From positions 2,117 through 15,016 of the forward strand of contig DGNJ01000081.1 in the NCBI GenBank assembly GCA_002388905.1: 12,900 nt of DNA. Reading direction: 5' to 3'. The notes beneath the pieces were generated by a model that was not told the DNA's origin, did no database searches, and was given only the letters and a program-made list of their open reading frames with translations. Shown here piece after piece: positions 1 through 8,846 of this stretch. How positions within the stretch are numbered: the first letter of the stretch is position 1; every line of letters starts with the position of its first letter. Source of the DNA: Cellvibrionales bacterium UBA4495. Lineage in GTDB: Bacteria > Pseudomonadota > Gammaproteobacteria > Pseudomonadales > Porticoccaceae. The translations under genes were made by a program, and so were the position numbers.

Positions 1-309
1 GACGTGGGCGGCGGCGCCACCAAAGAGCGGGTCACCGAGGCCTTCAAGATCATCCTCTCCGACGACAGCGTCAAGGCAGTACTGGTCAACATCTTCGGCG
101 GTATCGTCCGCTGTGATCTGATTGCCGAAGGCATTATCGGTGCCGTGGAGGAAGTGGGTGTCTCTGTACCCGTTGTGGTGCGCCTCGAGGGCAACAATGC
201 CGAGAAAGGGGCCCAGCTCCTGGCCGACAGCGGCCTGAATATCATCGCTGCAACCAGCCTGACGGATGCAGCAGAAGCAGTTGTGAACGCAGCGGAGGGG
301 AAAGCGTAA
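1..309 (+). CDS. sucC: Succinyl-CoA synthetase (ADP-forming) beta subunit, C-terminal part (5' end outside window)
   Basis: This is the last 102 codons of the beta subunit of succinyl-CoA synthetase. The enzyme interconverts succinyl-CoA with succinate plus ATP or GTP in the TCA cycle, as a cytoplasmic alpha/beta complex. The frame is open from base 1 and enters at [11 protein letters not shown], a glycine-rich stretch typical of the C-terminal CoA-ligase domain. It continues through [15 protein letters not shown] and [13 protein letters not shown], both highly conserved in SucC. The protein ends at TAA 307-309, and the sucD start codon follows immediately, so the two subunits are translated from one message. 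The N-terminal ATP-grasp domain lies to the left of the window. The assignment is near certain from the motifs plus the adjacent sucD. Confidence 0.97.
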   Translation, partial: DVGGGATKERVTEAFKIILSDDSVKAVLVNIFGGIVRCDLIAEGIIGAVEEVGVSVPVVVRLEGNNAEKGAQLLADSGLNIIAATSLTDAAEAVVNAAEGKA

Positions 310-1182
<873 letters not shown>

Positions 1183-1205
1183 AGCCGGTCAAGGCGGTCA
1201 AAATT

Positions 1206-1232
1206 CGGCCCCCATGTGGGGCCGTTTTTTTT
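1206..1232 (+). terminator. Rho-independent terminator after sucCD
   Basis: A perfect 7-bp stem, CGGCCCC (1206-1212) with GGGGCCG (1218-1224), closes a 5-base loop and is followed by eight T residues (1225-1232). It lies 24 bases past the sucD stop and upstream of the htpG promoter. It therefore ends the TCA-cycle transcript and insulates htpG from it. Confidence 0.93.
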
Positions 1233-1268
1233 CGTGTATGAAATAGAACCTGGGAGAGTACGAGAGAA

Positions 1269-1297
1269 CTTGAAAAATCCATGATTCACCCCAATTT
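1269..1297 (+). promoter_or_regulatory. Sigma-32 (RpoH) heat-shock promoter of htpG
   Basis: CTTGAAA (1269-1275) is an exact match to the E. coli sigma-32 -35 consensus. It is followed by a 13-base spacer and CCCCAATTT (1289-1297), close to the -10 consensus CCCCATnT. The expected transcript start near 1304 gives a leader of about 30 bases before the htpG ATG. The position, just after the sucCD terminator and just before a known heat-shock gene, supports the call. No good sigma-70 elements were seen in the same gap. Confidence 0.85.
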
Positions 1298-1333
1298 CTA
1301 TGGTGGTCACAGACTCAGCAACGGAGGAAAATA

Positions 1334-3232
1334 ATGACCGCGGCCGCCAAACCCGAGACACTCGGTTTCCAGACCGAAGCCAAGCAGATCCTGCACCTGA
1401 TGATTCACTCCTTGTACAGCAACAAGGAGATTTTTCTGCGTGAACTGATCTCAAACGCCTCGGACGCGTGCGACAAGCGGCGCTTCGAAGCCCTGAAGGA
1501 TCCCGCCTTGCTCGAAGAGGCGGGTGAGCCGGAGATCCGGGTCAGTGTCGATGAAGAGCAGGGATCCGTCACCATCGCCGATAACGGTATCGGCATGTCC
1601 CGGGAGGAGGTGATCGAAAACCTGGGTACCATCGCCAAATCGGGCACGGCGAAATTCCTGGAGTCCCTGAGCGGCGACCAGAAAAAGGACGCCAAGTTAA
1701 TTGGCCAGTTTGGCGTCGGGTTCTATTCCTCCTTTATTGTTGCCGACAGCGTTGTGGTCGAGACCCGTCGCGCGGGCCTGGGCGAGGACGCGGCGGTGCG
1801 CTGGACCTGCGAAGGGGAGGAGCACTACACGCTAGAGCCGGTGACACGGCCCGAGCCGGGCACCAGCGTCACCCTGCACCTCAAGGAGGATGAAAAGGAA
1901 TTCGCCAACGGCTGGCGCCTGCGCAGCATTATCAAGAAGTACTCGGACCATATCGGTGTGCCCATCCTCATGGAAAAGCCAGCCGGCGGCGAGGAAGAGA
2001 GCAAAGACGCTGAGTGGGAGACGGTCAACGATGCCACCGCCCTGTGGACGCGCCCCCGCAGCGAGATCAGTGACGACGATTACAAGGCCTTCTATCAGCA
2101 CATAGCCCACGACTTCCGGGACCCCCTGGCCTGGAGTCACAACCACGTGGAGGGCAAGCTGGAATACACCAGCCTGGTCTACATTCCCTCCGAAGCGCCT
2201 TTCGACCTCTATCAGCGGGAAGCCCCACGGGGACTGAAACTCTACGTCCAGCGCACTTTCATCATGGACGACGCCGAGCAGTTCCTGCCCTTGTACCTGC
2301 GTTTCGTCAAGGGCGTGGTGGATTCCAACGACCTGCCCCTGAATGTGTCCCGGGAAATCCTCCAGAACAACCAGGCAGTGGAGAGCATCCGCAACGCCCT
2401 CACCAAGCGTGTCCTGGATATGCTGGACAAAATGGCCAGGGATAAACCGGAAGACTACGCCGGTTTCTGGGAACAGTTCGGCTCGGTCCTGAAAGAAGGG
2501 ATGGCCGAGGACTTTGCCAACCGGGACCGTATTGCCGGCCTGCTTCGCTTTTCCAGCACCCAGGAAAAGGACGGCGGGCGGAAGATCTCCCTCAAGGATT
2601 ACCTGGACCGCATGCAGCCCGGTCAGGACAAGATCTACTATCTGATTGCCGACAGCTATTCCGCAGCCACCAGCAGCCCGTACCTGGAAGTATTCCGCAA
2701 GAAGGGCGTGGAGGTATTGCTGCTTACCGATCGCATCGACGAGTGGCTGATGAGCCATCTTACCGAGTTCGAAGGCAAAGCCTTGCAGAATGTCGCCAAG
2801 GGTGAACTGGACCTGGGCGAACTCGGTGACGACAAGGCCGAGGCGGCAAAGGAGGAAGAGGACAAGTCCGGGGAAGCCGCCGGGCTGGTGGACAAGCTCA
2901 AGGAAATCCTTGGCGAACGCGTCGCCGATGTCCGTGTGTCCCGACGGCTCACGGACTCCCCGGCCTGCCTGGTGGTGGGCGAGCAGGAACTGGGCGTGCA
3001 GATGCGCCGGATCCTTGAAGCCGCGGGCCAGGCCGTGCCCGAGAGCAGGCCCACCCTGGAAATCAATCCCGGCCATCCGCTGATGGCGCGACTCGCCGAC
3101 AGTGAAGATAGTCAGGAGAATCTGGCCTGGCTGGTTTACGATCAGGCGGTGCTGGCGGCTGGCGATCAACTGGAGAATCCGGCGCAATTCGTCCAGCGTC
3201 TCAATAAACTGCTCGTCGACAGGGGCGACTGA
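1334..3232 (+). CDS. htpG: Molecular chaperone HtpG (bacterial Hsp90)
   Basis: This is a 632-residue bacterial Hsp90, an ATP-driven homodimeric cytoplasmic chaperone (E. coli HtpG has 624). The N-terminal GHKL ATPase domain shows [16 protein letters not shown] (residues 30-45), holding Glu37 and the Mg/ATP-binding Asn41. DNGIGM follows at 83-88, GTIAKSGT at 98-105 and the ATP-lid end [11 protein letters not shown] at 124-134. The middle domain contains [11 protein letters not shown], whose arginine contacts the ATP phosphate in the family. An acidic, lysine-rich linker (roughly residues 495-520) precedes the C-terminal dimerisation domain. The ATG at 1334 is preceded by GGAGG (1323-1327) at good spacing. 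A heat-shock promoter lies just upstream, in line with known RpoH control of htpG. The gene appears intact. Confidence 0.98.
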   Translation: MTAAAKPETLGFQTEAKQILHLMIHSLYSNKEIFLRELISNASDACDKRRFEALKDPALLEEAGEPEIRVSVDEEQGSVTIADNGIGMSREEVIENLGTIAKSGTAKFLESLSGDQKKDAKLIGQFGVGFYSSFIVADSVVVETRRAGLGEDAAVRWTCEGEEHYTLEPVTRPEPGTSVTLHLKEDEKEFANGWRLRSIIKKYSDHIGVPILMEKPAGGEEESKDAEWETVNDATALWTRPRSEISDDDYKAFYQHIAHDFRDPLAWSHNHVEGKLEYTSLVYIPSEAPFDLYQREAPRGLKLYVQRTFIMDDAEQFLPLYLRFVKGVVDSNDLPLNVSREILQNNQAVESIRNALTKRVLDMLDKMARDKPEDYAGFWEQFGSVLKEGMAEDFANRDRIAGLLRFSSTQEKDGGRKISLKDYLDRMQPGQDKIYYLIADSYSAATSSPYLEVFRKKGVEVLLLTDRIDEWLMSHLTEFEGKALQNVAKGELDLGELGDDKAEAAKEEEDKSGEAAGLVDKLKEILGERVADVRVSRRLTDSPACLVVGEQELGVQMRRILEAAGQAVPESRPTLEINPGHPLMARLADSEDSQENLAWLVYDQAVLAAGDQLENPAQFVQRLNKLLVDRGD

Positions 3233-3261
3233 GATGACACGCGGGAGAAGGGAATCTCCTC

Positions 3262-3267
3262 TATAAT
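3262..3267 (+). promoter_or_regulatory. Candidate sigma-70 -10 element of the gpsA cluster
   Basis: An exact TATAAT lies 30 bases before the chosen gpsA ATG, in the gap after htpG. The best -35 candidate, ATGACA at 3234-3239, is 22 bases away, which is too far, so the promoter is only partly convincing. If it is used, transcription would start near 3274. The upstream in-frame ATG at 3266 would then be excluded and the start at 3296 supported. Confidence 0.45.
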
Positions 3268-3295
3268 GCCTGCAAATCGAGCGGTAGGGATTTTC

Positions 3296-4324
3296 ATGAA
3301 CAAGCCCCACAAGGTCGCTGTGCTGGGGGGAGGCAGCTTCGGTACGGCGATTGCGAACATGATTGCGCACAACGGGGAACGGGTGACCCTGTGGATGCGC
3401 GATGAAACTAATGCCGGATACTGCCGGGAAAAGCGAGAAAACACCCGTTACCTGCCCGGTTACCGCCTTGAGGAGAGCCTTGTGGTCACCAGCGATATGG
3501 CAGGGGCCCTGGCGGACTGCGATCTGGTGTTTTTTTCCGTGCCCAGCAAGGCCTTCCGCAGCGTGGCTCGCGCCGCCGCCCCCCATATCCCCCCCCACAC
3601 CATGGCCGTGAGCACCGCCAAGGGTATTGAAGGTGAAAGCTTTAAACTCATGAGCCAGATCCTGGAGGACGAACTGGACCGTCCTCTGGTGGGCGTGATC
3701 AGCGGACCGAACCTGGCCCGGGAAATTGCCAAAAAACAGATTACCGCCACGGTGATCGCCAGCGAATTGCCGGCCGTCTGCGAGTGCGTGCAGGAGGTTT
3801 TGGCCACCCATTATTTCAGGGTTTACTCGAACTATGATCGCTATGGCGTTGAATTGGCGGGTGCTTTAAAGAATATCTACGCGATTGCCGCGGGCATCGC
3901 CTCCGCCATGGAGGTGGGACAGAATACCCTAAGCGTGCTCCTGACCCGGAGCCTCGCGGAGATGACGCGCTTTGCCGCCCGGCTCGGCGCCAACCCCATG
4001 ACCTTCCTGGGGCTAAGCGGTGTCGGGGACCTTTTCGTTACCTGCACCTCCCGCCTGAGCCGCAATTTCCGTATCGGCGAGGCCATCGGCCAGGGTCACT
4101 CCCTGGCGGACGCCATTGCCGAGGTGGGCCAAGTGGCGGAGGGCATCAACACCACCCGGATCGTCAAGGCCAGGGCCGACGAAATGGGTGTTTACATGCC
4201 GCTGGTGGGCGCACTTTACGATATCCTTTTCAATGACAAGTCCGTGCGCGCCGTGCTCCGGGATATTATGCTGTCCGAGCAGAGCGAAGACGTGGAATTC
4301 CGAGTGGGAGACAATCATGGCTGA
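3296..4324 (+). CDS. gpsA: Glycerol-3-phosphate dehydrogenase [NAD(P)+]
   Basis: This 342-residue cytoplasmic enzyme reduces dihydroxyacetone phosphate to sn-glycerol-3-phosphate, the backbone of phospholipids. The N-terminal Rossmann domain has the dinucleotide loop GGGSFGTA at residues 11-18. VSTAKGIEG spans 105-113, with Lys109 in the conserved position, and SGPNLAREIAKK follows at 136-147. The catalytic lysine is Lys192 in GALKNIYAIAAG. The C-terminal substrate domain shows GVGDLFVTCTS (242-252) and SRNFRIGE (255-262). The ATG at 3296 was chosen over the in-frame ATG at 3266 because it follows a TAGGGA at good spacing. It also gives the usual N-terminus, and the earlier ATG sits inside a TATAAT box. 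The 3' end overlaps the next gene by 8 bases, so the two form one operon. Confidence 0.97.
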   Translation: MNKPHKVAVLGGGSFGTAIANMIAHNGERVTLWMRDETNAGYCREKRENTRYLPGYRLEESLVVTSDMAGALADCDLVFFSVPSKAFRSVARAAAPHIPPHTMAVSTAKGIEGESFKLMSQILEDELDRPLVGVISGPNLAREIAKKQITATVIASELPAVCECVQEVLATHYFRVYSNYDRYGVELAGALKNIYAIAAGIASAMEVGQNTLSVLLTRSLAEMTRFAARLGANPMTFLGLSGVGDLFVTCTSRLSRNFRIGEAIGQGHSLADAIAEVGQVAEGINTTRIVKARADEMGVYMPLVGALYDILFNDKSVRAVLRDIMLSEQSEDVEFRVGDNHG

Positions 4325-4724
4325 AAAACCAGGACACAACCTCACCAATCCCGATCTGTGGATTCGATTGGTGTACATGCTGATCTTCGGGCTCCTTCTC
4401 TGGGTGGCGCGACTGGTGATCGGGGTCGTGACCCTGCTGCAGTTCCTGATGGTGCTGTTCACGGGCGGCGACAACGCCAACCTGCGCAATCTCGGCCAGG
4501 GTGTTGCCCGCTGGAGTCTGCATGCGTATCTCTTCCTGACCTTCAACACAGAGAGCAAGCCGTTTCCCTTTGACGACTGGCCGGAGATCGAGGAAGCGGA
4601 CTCCACCTGGCAGAGGGGAACAGGCAAGAACGCTGAAAGGGCCGACCTCTCCGTCAGCGACGACGAGGATGTGCCATCGTTCACCGGGGGAGGTCCGCGG
4701 GAAGGGGAAAGCGATCGTCGCTAG
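4317..4724 (+). CDS. DUF4389 family small membrane protein
   Basis: This 135-residue protein of unknown function belongs, by recognition of its pattern, to the DUF4389 family. A short polar N-terminus is followed by a long hydrophobic stretch, about residues 17-49. It could cross the membrane once or form a tight pair of helices, and it ends in the family-typical FTGG. A second moderately hydrophobic stretch (about 64-76) leads to FLTFNTESKPFPFDDWP (73-89), the most recognisable family signature. The last 45 residues are acidic, polar and probably disordered. The ATG lies within the end of gpsA (8-base overlap) with GGGAG at 4306-4310, so translation is coupled to a phospholipid-precursor enzyme. 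That suggests an envelope-related role, which is inference only. Confidence 0.85.
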   Translation: MAEKPGHNLTNPDLWIRLVYMLIFGLLLWVARLVIGVVTLLQFLMVLFTGGDNANLRNLGQGVARWSLHAYLFLTFNTESKPFPFDDWPEIEEADSTWQRGTGKNAERADLSVSDDEDVPSFTGGGPREGESDRR

Positions 4725-4739
4725 CCGACGCGACTGACC

Positions 4740-5201
4740 ATGCAGTTATACCTGATGCGCCATGGCGAGGCAGGTCCCGCCACGCGCGATGCCGAACGCC
4801 GGTTAACGGACCGGGGCAGGGATGACGTGGCCCAGGTACTGCGCGCATCGCGTCCTCGTCTGGATACACCCGAGGCCGTCCTTTGCAGCCCTCTCGCCCG
4901 TGCCCGGCAAACGGCGGCCATTGCCCTGCGGGAACTGGGTGGCCATGCCGATCTTCTGGTTACTCCGGCCCTGATGCCGGAAAGTTCGCCTCACGTGGTC
5001 GTCGATTTACTGGACGACCGGGTCGGGCCGGTAATGCTGGTTGGTCATCAGCCCCTGATGGGGCGCCTGCTGGCCTGGCTCACCGATCATCCGGAACTGG
5101 CAGGCGGTTTCGCCACCGCCGGCCTGGCGGTACTGGAGCTTGTCGCTCCCGGCAGGGGCTGCGGCACATTGATCTGGCAAATGGACCCAGCAAGTTTGTG
5201 A
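4740..5201 (+). CDS. sixA: Phosphohistidine phosphatase SixA
   Basis: This is a 153-residue member of the small histidine phosphatase superfamily. The N-terminal MQLYLMRHGEAG carries the RHG motif, with His8 as the predicted phospho-acceptor. Residues 49-59 show CSPLARARQTA with family arginines, and VGHQP holds the second catalytic histidine, His103. In E. coli, SixA removes phosphate from histidine phosphoproteins such as ArcB and the nitrogen phosphotransferase protein NPr. Which target applies here cannot be read from the sequence. The ATG follows the DUF4389 stop by 15 bases with no clear Shine-Dalgarno, so expression may depend on coupling to the upstream gene. It is the last gene of the gpsA cluster, and no terminator is obvious before the convergent folE. 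Confidence 0.92.
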   Translation: MQLYLMRHGEAGPATRDAERRLTDRGRDDVAQVLRASRPRLDTPEAVLCSPLARARQTAAIALRELGGHADLLVTPALMPESSPHVVVDLLDDRVGPVMLVGHQPLMGRLLAWLTDHPELAGGFATAGLAVLELVAPGRGCGTLIWQMDPASL

Positions 5202-5244
5202 ACAAGCTGATTGGCATCACTCGCCGGCAGGGTTAAAGGCAGGA

Positions 5245-5805
5245 TCAGCGGATCAGGGAAAGCAACTCTTCCCGCGTGGCCTGGTTGGTGCGGAAGGCGC
5301 CGAGCATTGCGGAGGTCTTCATCACTGAGTTCTGTTTCTCCACACCCCGCATCATCATGCACATGTGCTGGGCCTCGATAATCACACCCACGCCCAGGGC
5401 ATCGGTCACTTCCTCGATGGTATTGGCGATCTGCATGACCAGGTTTTCCTGAATCTGGAGACGCCGGGCAAACATGTCGACAATCCGGGCCACCTTGGAC
5501 AGGCCCAGCACCTGCCCGTTGGGCAGGTAGCCGACATGGCATTTGCCGACAAATGGCAGCAGGTGGTGCTCGCACAGGGAGTAGAGTTCGATGTCCTTGA
5601 CGATCACCATTTCGCTGGAATCGCTGGGAAAGAGGGCATTGTTAATGACCGTGTCGAGGTCCTGACGATAGCCTTTGGTAATAAAATTGAAAGCCTTCGC
5701 GGCGCGCTCGGGAGTCCCGGTCAGCCCGGGTCGGGCCAGGTCCTCGCCAACGGATTCGATAATGGTGGCGAAGGCCTCTTTCATTGCGTTTTCCTGTTCT
5801 GTCAT
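5245..5805 (-). CDS. folE: GTP cyclohydrolase I (FolE1 type)
   Basis: This 186-residue enzyme converts GTP to 7,8-dihydroneopterin triphosphate, the first step toward folate and other pterins. It acts as a cytoplasmic multimer with zinc. [13 protein letters not shown] (residues 73-85) and [15 protein letters not shown] (146-160) carry the zinc ligands, predicted as Cys78, His81 and Cys149, plus the adjacent His80. [17 protein letters not shown] (101-117) is also characteristic. The presence of both cysteines identifies the classical zinc-dependent FolE1. Two starts are plausible: the ATG at 5805, with AGGA further upstream, and the ATG at 5784, with AGGA at closer spacing. The longer one is given. 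An in-frame ATG at 5883 would add an atypical arginine-rich extension and is unlikely. The gene is divergent from prmB and convergent with sixA. Confidence 0.96.
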   Translation of the reverse strand: MTEQENAMKEAFATIIESVGEDLARPGLTGTPERAAKAFNFITKGYRQDLDTVINNALFPSDSSEMVIVKDIELYSLCEHHLLPFVGKCHVGYLPNGQVLGLSKVARIVDMFARRLQIQENLVMQIANTIEEVTDALGVGVIIEAQHMCMMMRGVEKQNSVMKTSAMLGAFRTNQATREELLSLIR

Positions 5806-5871
5806 GGTTTTGGCGATTCCTGATTTCGACGCTGGACGGCGGCGGTGCAGACGATTTGCCACTGCCGCGGT

Positions 5872-5877
5872 TACAAT
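5872..5877 (+). promoter_or_regulatory. Candidate -10 element upstream of prmB
   Basis: TACAAT matches the sigma-70 -10 consensus at five of six positions and lies 24 bases before the prmB ATG. No convincing -35 was found at 16-18 bases, so this is weak. It is listed because the short folE-prmB gap must contain divergent promoters. A TAAAAT on the minus strand in the same gap could serve folE. Confidence 0.3.
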
Positions 5878-5900
5878 GGGCATTTTACACGGATAATCCC

Positions 5901-6818
5901 ATGGATCACCAACAAGAGGCTCTGGAGCAGCTGGTCACGGTGCGGGACTTTCTCCGCTGGGGCGTAAGCCGGTTCAACGATCACGGCCTGTGGTATGGCC
6001 ACGGGACCGATAATGCCTGGGACGAGGCCCTGCTGCTGGTAATGCACGCCCTGCATCTGCCGCCAGAGGGAGACGCCCGTTTTCTGGACGCCCGCCTGAC
6101 CACCATGGAGAAACGCGATGTGCTGCGTTATCTCGAGCGGCGCATCACCGAACGCGTGCCCGCGGCCTACCTCACCGGCCGTGCCTGGTTCGCCGGACTG
6201 GAATTCCACGTGGATGAGCGCGTTCTTATCCCCCGCTCACCTTTCGCCGAGCTGATTGAAAAAGGGCTGGAGCCCTGGTTGGCAGACGCACCGTCCACCA
6301 TTCTCGATCTGTGCTGCGGAAGCGGCTGTATCGGCATTGCCTGCGCCTATGCCTTCCCCGATGCGCGGGTGGATCTCAGCGATATATCCGGCGAGGCCCT
6401 TGCGGTGGCCGAGGAAAATATCGCCTTGCACGGGGTCGGTGACCGGGTAAGGGCTTTGCAGTCGGATCTGTTTGCTGGCCTCGCCGGCGAGCGTTACGAC
6501 GTTATAATAAGCAACCCGCCCTATGTGGACGAAGCCGATTTGCGCGCGATGCCTGCGGAATATCACCATGAACCGGCACTGGCGCTGGCGTCCGGCGGTG
6601 ACGGCCTGGATTTTACCCGCCGGCTTTTGGTTGAGGCGGCTGAGTTTCTGACGGACCAGGGCGTATTGATGGTGGAGGTGGGCAATTCGGCGTCGGCCCT
6701 GGAAGCGGCGTTTCCCGACATTCCTTTTACCTGGGCAGCGTTCGAACACGGCGGCGACGGCATTTTTATCCTGACGCGGGACGAGTTGGTTGCGCACCGG
6801 GAATCTTTTGTAAAATAG
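5901..6818 (+). CDS. prmB: Ribosomal protein uL3 N5-glutamine methyltransferase PrmB
   Basis: This is a 305-residue SAM-dependent methyltransferase (E. coli PrmB has 310) that methylates a glutamine of ribosomal protein L3 during large-subunit assembly. An N-terminal helical substrate domain precedes a class I methyltransferase fold. The SAM-binding motif is [13 protein letters not shown] (residues 135-147) and the catalytic [11 protein letters not shown] spans 204-214. The sequence [12 protein letters not shown] (109-120) has RSP where the release-factor enzyme PrmC usually has RPD/RPE, which favours PrmB. The ATG at 5901 gives the usual family N-terminus. An in-frame ATG at 5784 would add 39 unrelated residues overlapping folE. 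aroC follows directly, the same neighbour as in E. coli. Confidence 0.94.
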   Translation: MDHQQEALEQLVTVRDFLRWGVSRFNDHGLWYGHGTDNAWDEALLLVMHALHLPPEGDARFLDARLTTMEKRDVLRYLERRITERVPAAYLTGRAWFAGLEFHVDERVLIPRSPFAELIEKGLEPWLADAPSTILDLCCGSGCIGIACAYAFPDARVDLSDISGEALAVAEENIALHGVGDRVRALQSDLFAGLAGERYDVIISNPPYVDEADLRAMPAEYHHEPALALASGGDGLDFTRRLLVEAAEFLTDQGVLMVEVGNSASALEAAFPDIPFTWAAFEHGGDGIFILTRDELVAHRESFVK

Positions 6819-6837
6819 TATTTTTGGGGAGCAACCG

Positions 6838-7917
6838 GTGTCCGGCAATACCTTTGGCAAGCTTTTCACTGTTACCACATTTGGCGAGAGCCACGGCCCG
6901 GCTCTGGGCTGTATCGTCGACGGCTGTCCCCCCGGGATGGCCCTGAGCGAGGGGGATCTGCAGGTGGACCTGGATCGCCGAAAGCCGGGGCAGTCGCGAT
7001 ACACCACCCAGCGTCGCGAAGCGGATCAGGTGCGCATCCTGTCCGGCGTTTTCGAAGGGGTGACCACCGGTACGCCCATCGGCATGATCATCGAGAACAC
7101 CGACCAGCGCTCCAAGGACTATTCAAAAATCAAGGAACAATTCCGTCCCGCTCACGCGGATTACACCTACTGGCACAAGTACGGTATCCGCGATTACCGG
7201 GGCGGGGGGCGTTCGTCGGCCCGGGAAACCAGCACGCGCGTGGCCGCGGGAGCCGTGGCGCGGAAATACCTGCGCGAACACTACGGTGTGGAAATTTTCG
7301 GCTACCTGAGCCAGCTCGGCCCCATTGCCCTGGATTTCCGCGACCGGGATGCTATCGACAACAACGCCTTTTTCTGCGCCGACCCCGAACGGGTTCCGGA
7401 ACTGGAAGAGTATATGCAGGCCCTGATCAAGGAAGGCAATTCCATCGGGGCCCGTATTTCGCTCTGTGCCACAGGCATGCCAACCGGCTGGGGCGAACCC
7501 GTTTTCGACAGGTTGGATGCCGATATCGCCCATGCCATGATGGGTATCAATGCGGTGAAGGGCGTGGAAATCGGTGCCGGCTTCGCCGCCGTCGTACAGA
7601 AGGGTACCGAGCACCGGGATGAAATCACCCCGGCAGGTTTCAGCACCAACAATGCCGGCGGTATCCTGGGTGGCATATCCAGCGGCCAGGACCTCGCCGT
7701 TCACCTGGCGCTGAAACCCACTTCCAGCCTGCGCATTCCCGGCCAGTCCGTGGATATTCACGGCGAGCCGGTGGAAGTGGTGACCAAGGGCCGCCACGAC
7801 CCCTGTGTGGGTATTCGCGCGGCGCCTATCGCGGAAGCCATGCTGGCTCTCGTCCTGATGGACCATGCGCTCCGGCACCGGGCCCAGAACGGTGAAGTCA
7901 CCCGGGCGGGGAGTTAG
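6838..7917 (+). CDS. aroC: Chorismate synthase
   Basis: This 359-residue enzyme is the last step of the shikimate pathway. It converts 5-enolpyruvylshikimate-3-phosphate to chorismate using reduced FMN, in the cytoplasm as a tetramer. Residues 2-20 are the near-invariant [19 protein letters not shown] with the catalytic His19. [13 protein letters not shown] (104-116) contains the second key histidine, His106, and [20 protein letters not shown] (119-138) is the phosphate/FMN-binding signature. The start is GTG at 6838, preceded by GGGGAG (6826-6831). No ATG gives the conserved N-terminus. The gene begins 19 bases after prmB and is probably cotranscribed with it. A TAAAAT at 6811-6816 at the end of prmB could be a weak internal -10 element. 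Confidence 0.98.
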   Translation: MSGNTFGKLFTVTTFGESHGPALGCIVDGCPPGMALSEGDLQVDLDRRKPGQSRYTTQRREADQVRILSGVFEGVTTGTPIGMIIENTDQRSKDYSKIKEQFRPAHADYTYWHKYGIRDYRGGGRSSARETSTRVAAGAVARKYLREHYGVEIFGYLSQLGPIALDFRDRDAIDNNAFFCADPERVPELEEYMQALIKEGNSIGARISLCATGMPTGWGEPVFDRLDADIAHAMMGINAVKGVEIGAGFAAVVQKGTEHRDEITPAGFSTNNAGGILGGISSGQDLAVHLALKPTSSLRIPGQSVDIHGEPVEVVTKGRHDPCVGIRAAPIAEAMLALVLMDHALRHRAQNGEVTRAGS

Positions 7918-7965
7918 CGCTCTCCGGCCATGCATCCATTCGGACACAGCACCCTGGGGGAAGCG

Positions 7966-8370
7966 ATGATTCGACAGCTGGCTATTCCCGTCAGGCGGCA
8001 GGGGCTCCACGACATCACGAAAAGGGTAGAGGAGGAGGCCCGGCGCGCGGGATTGAACGAGGGGTTATGCACCCTCTATATTCAGCACACATCCGCCAGT
8101 CTGCTGATTCAGGAAAACTGCGATCCCTCGGTCCGGGACGACCTGGAAAACTGGCTTAACCGTCTGGTCCCGGAAAACGACAGCCTCTATACCCACACCA
8201 CCGAGGGGCCGGACGACATGCCCGCCCATATCAAGTCGGCCCTGACCGCCGTGAGCATTTCGATCCCCTTGATTGACGGCAGTCTGGCCCTGGGGACCTG
8301 GCAGGGCATCTTCCTCTGGGAACACCGGCACCATGCCGGTAACCGCACGGTTATTATGCACCTGGCATAA
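7966..8370 (+). CDS. yjbQ: YjbQ/UPF0047 family protein (possible thiamine phosphate synthase activity)
   Basis: This is a 134-residue protein of the widespread YjbQ (UPF0047) family. Conserved blocks are LYIQHTSASLLIQENCDP (residues 37-54), YTHTTEGPDDMPAHIKSAL (75-93) and LGTWQGIFLWEHRH (109-122). The histidines and acidic residues in these blocks form the presumed active site. Some family members have weak thiamine phosphate synthase activity. The physiological role is unsettled, so function here is uncertain. The ATG at 7966 follows a strong GGGGGAAG at suitable spacing. An in-frame ATG at 7930 would add 12 residues without a better ribosome site. The gene lies 48 bases after aroC in the same direction. 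The thiC gene about 3 kb away is not in the same operon. Confidence 0.9.
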   Translation: MIRQLAIPVRRQGLHDITKRVEEEARRAGLNEGLCTLYIQHTSASLLIQENCDPSVRDDLENWLNRLVPENDSLYTHTTEGPDDMPAHIKSALTAVSISIPLIDGSLALGTWQGIFLWEHRHHAGNRTVIMHLA

Positions 8371-8431
8371 CGTTGCCGACTCGGGTGTTCGGCCGATGCA
8401 TCCTGTCCCTGGCGCACGCCAATGCCGGTGG

Positions 8432-8779
8432 TCAGGCTGCCAGTTCCCCGTAGATGCGATCCGTCCTGGCCGCCATGATAAAGTCGTTCTTGTGCAGGCC
8501 ATCGATGGCGTGGGTCCACCAGTGCACCGTCACCTTGCCCCAGACGGTGATCAGTGTCGGGTGGTGCCCCTCCTCATCGGCCATCTCGCCGACGTTCACC
8601 GTAAACCGCAGGGCGTTGGCGAAATCCTTGAACTTGTAGGTGCGCACCAGGTGGTCCACGCCTTCGAATGTCCTGATTTCCCAGTCGGGCACTTTCTTGA
8701 GTAGTTCTTCGGCCTCCGGCCCGGTGACCGGTGAAGCATCGGAACGGCAGGTAGTACATTGCTCCTGGGCAAGCGTCAT
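8432..8779 (-). CDS. phhB: Pterin-4a-carbinolamine dehydratase (PCD/DCoH family)
   Basis: This 115-residue protein is a pterin-4a-carbinolamine dehydratase, which dehydrates 4a-hydroxytetrahydropterin during tetrahydrobiopterin recycling. The catalytic block EEGHHPTLITVWGKVTVHWW spans residues 69-88, with His72, His73 and His90 in the expected places, followed by HAIDGLHKNDFIMAA. The N-terminal CTTCRSDASPVT is also common in bacterial members. The ATG at 8779 has a perfect GGAGGTGA (plus-strand 8783-8790) three bases upstream, suggesting high translation. In pseudomonads the partner is phenylalanine hydroxylase PhhA. No phhA is in this window, and related proteins have been linked to molybdopterin or folate metabolism. 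tusE lies 67 bases upstream on the same strand. Confidence 0.94.
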   Translation of the reverse strand: MTLAQEQCTTCRSDASPVTGPEAEELLKKVPDWEIRTFEGVDHLVRTYKFKDFANALRFTVNVGEMADEEGHHPTLITVWGKVTVHWWTHAIDGLHKNDFIMAARTDRIYGELAA

Positions 8780-8800
8780 AATTCACCTCCTCGATAAAGA

Positions 8801-8846
8801 GTTCTCTCTCGCCACAAGCATAGAAGAGAACAGGCCGGTTTTGTGG
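8801..8846 (-). other. Interleaved inverted repeats in the phhB leader / tusE 3' gap
   Basis: GTTCTCT (8801-8807) pairs with AGAGAAC (8825-8831), and CCACAA (8812-8817) pairs with TTGTGG (8841-8846). The two stems interleave, which is the topology of an H-type pseudoknot. They occupy nearly all of the 67-base gap between tusE and phhB. There is no T-tract, so this is not a standard terminator. Whether it forms or matters is unknown, and stems of 6-7 bp can arise by chance. Confidence 0.3.

Noticed and set aside
3244..3259. GGAGA/TCTCC hairpin between htpG and gpsA, considered as a terminator
   Set aside because: It has only five base pairs and no following T-tract. It overlaps the region expected to hold the gpsA promoter.
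1832..3811. A 659-codon minus-strand open frame across htpG and gpsA
   Set aside because: It is a shadow of two certain plus-strand genes in GC-rich DNA. It crosses the gap between them, has no family resemblance and no credible ribosome site.
5806..5883. An N-terminal extension of folE starting at 5883
   Set aside because: It adds an arginine-rich stretch absent from FolE and would consume most of the divergent promoter region.
5784..5900. An N-terminal extension of prmB starting at 5784, overlapping folE
   Set aside because: The extra 39 residues resemble no PrmB N-terminus and overlap the start of folE on the other strand. The ATG at 5901 fits the family.
6237..7007. A 256-codon minus-strand open frame opposite prmB and aroC
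   Set aside because: It is antisense to the NPPY and GESHG regions of two well-supported genes and resembles no protein family.
8371..8431. A terminator between convergent yjbQ and phhB
   Set aside because: Only 5-bp stems without T-tracts are visible, so no terminator can be supported.
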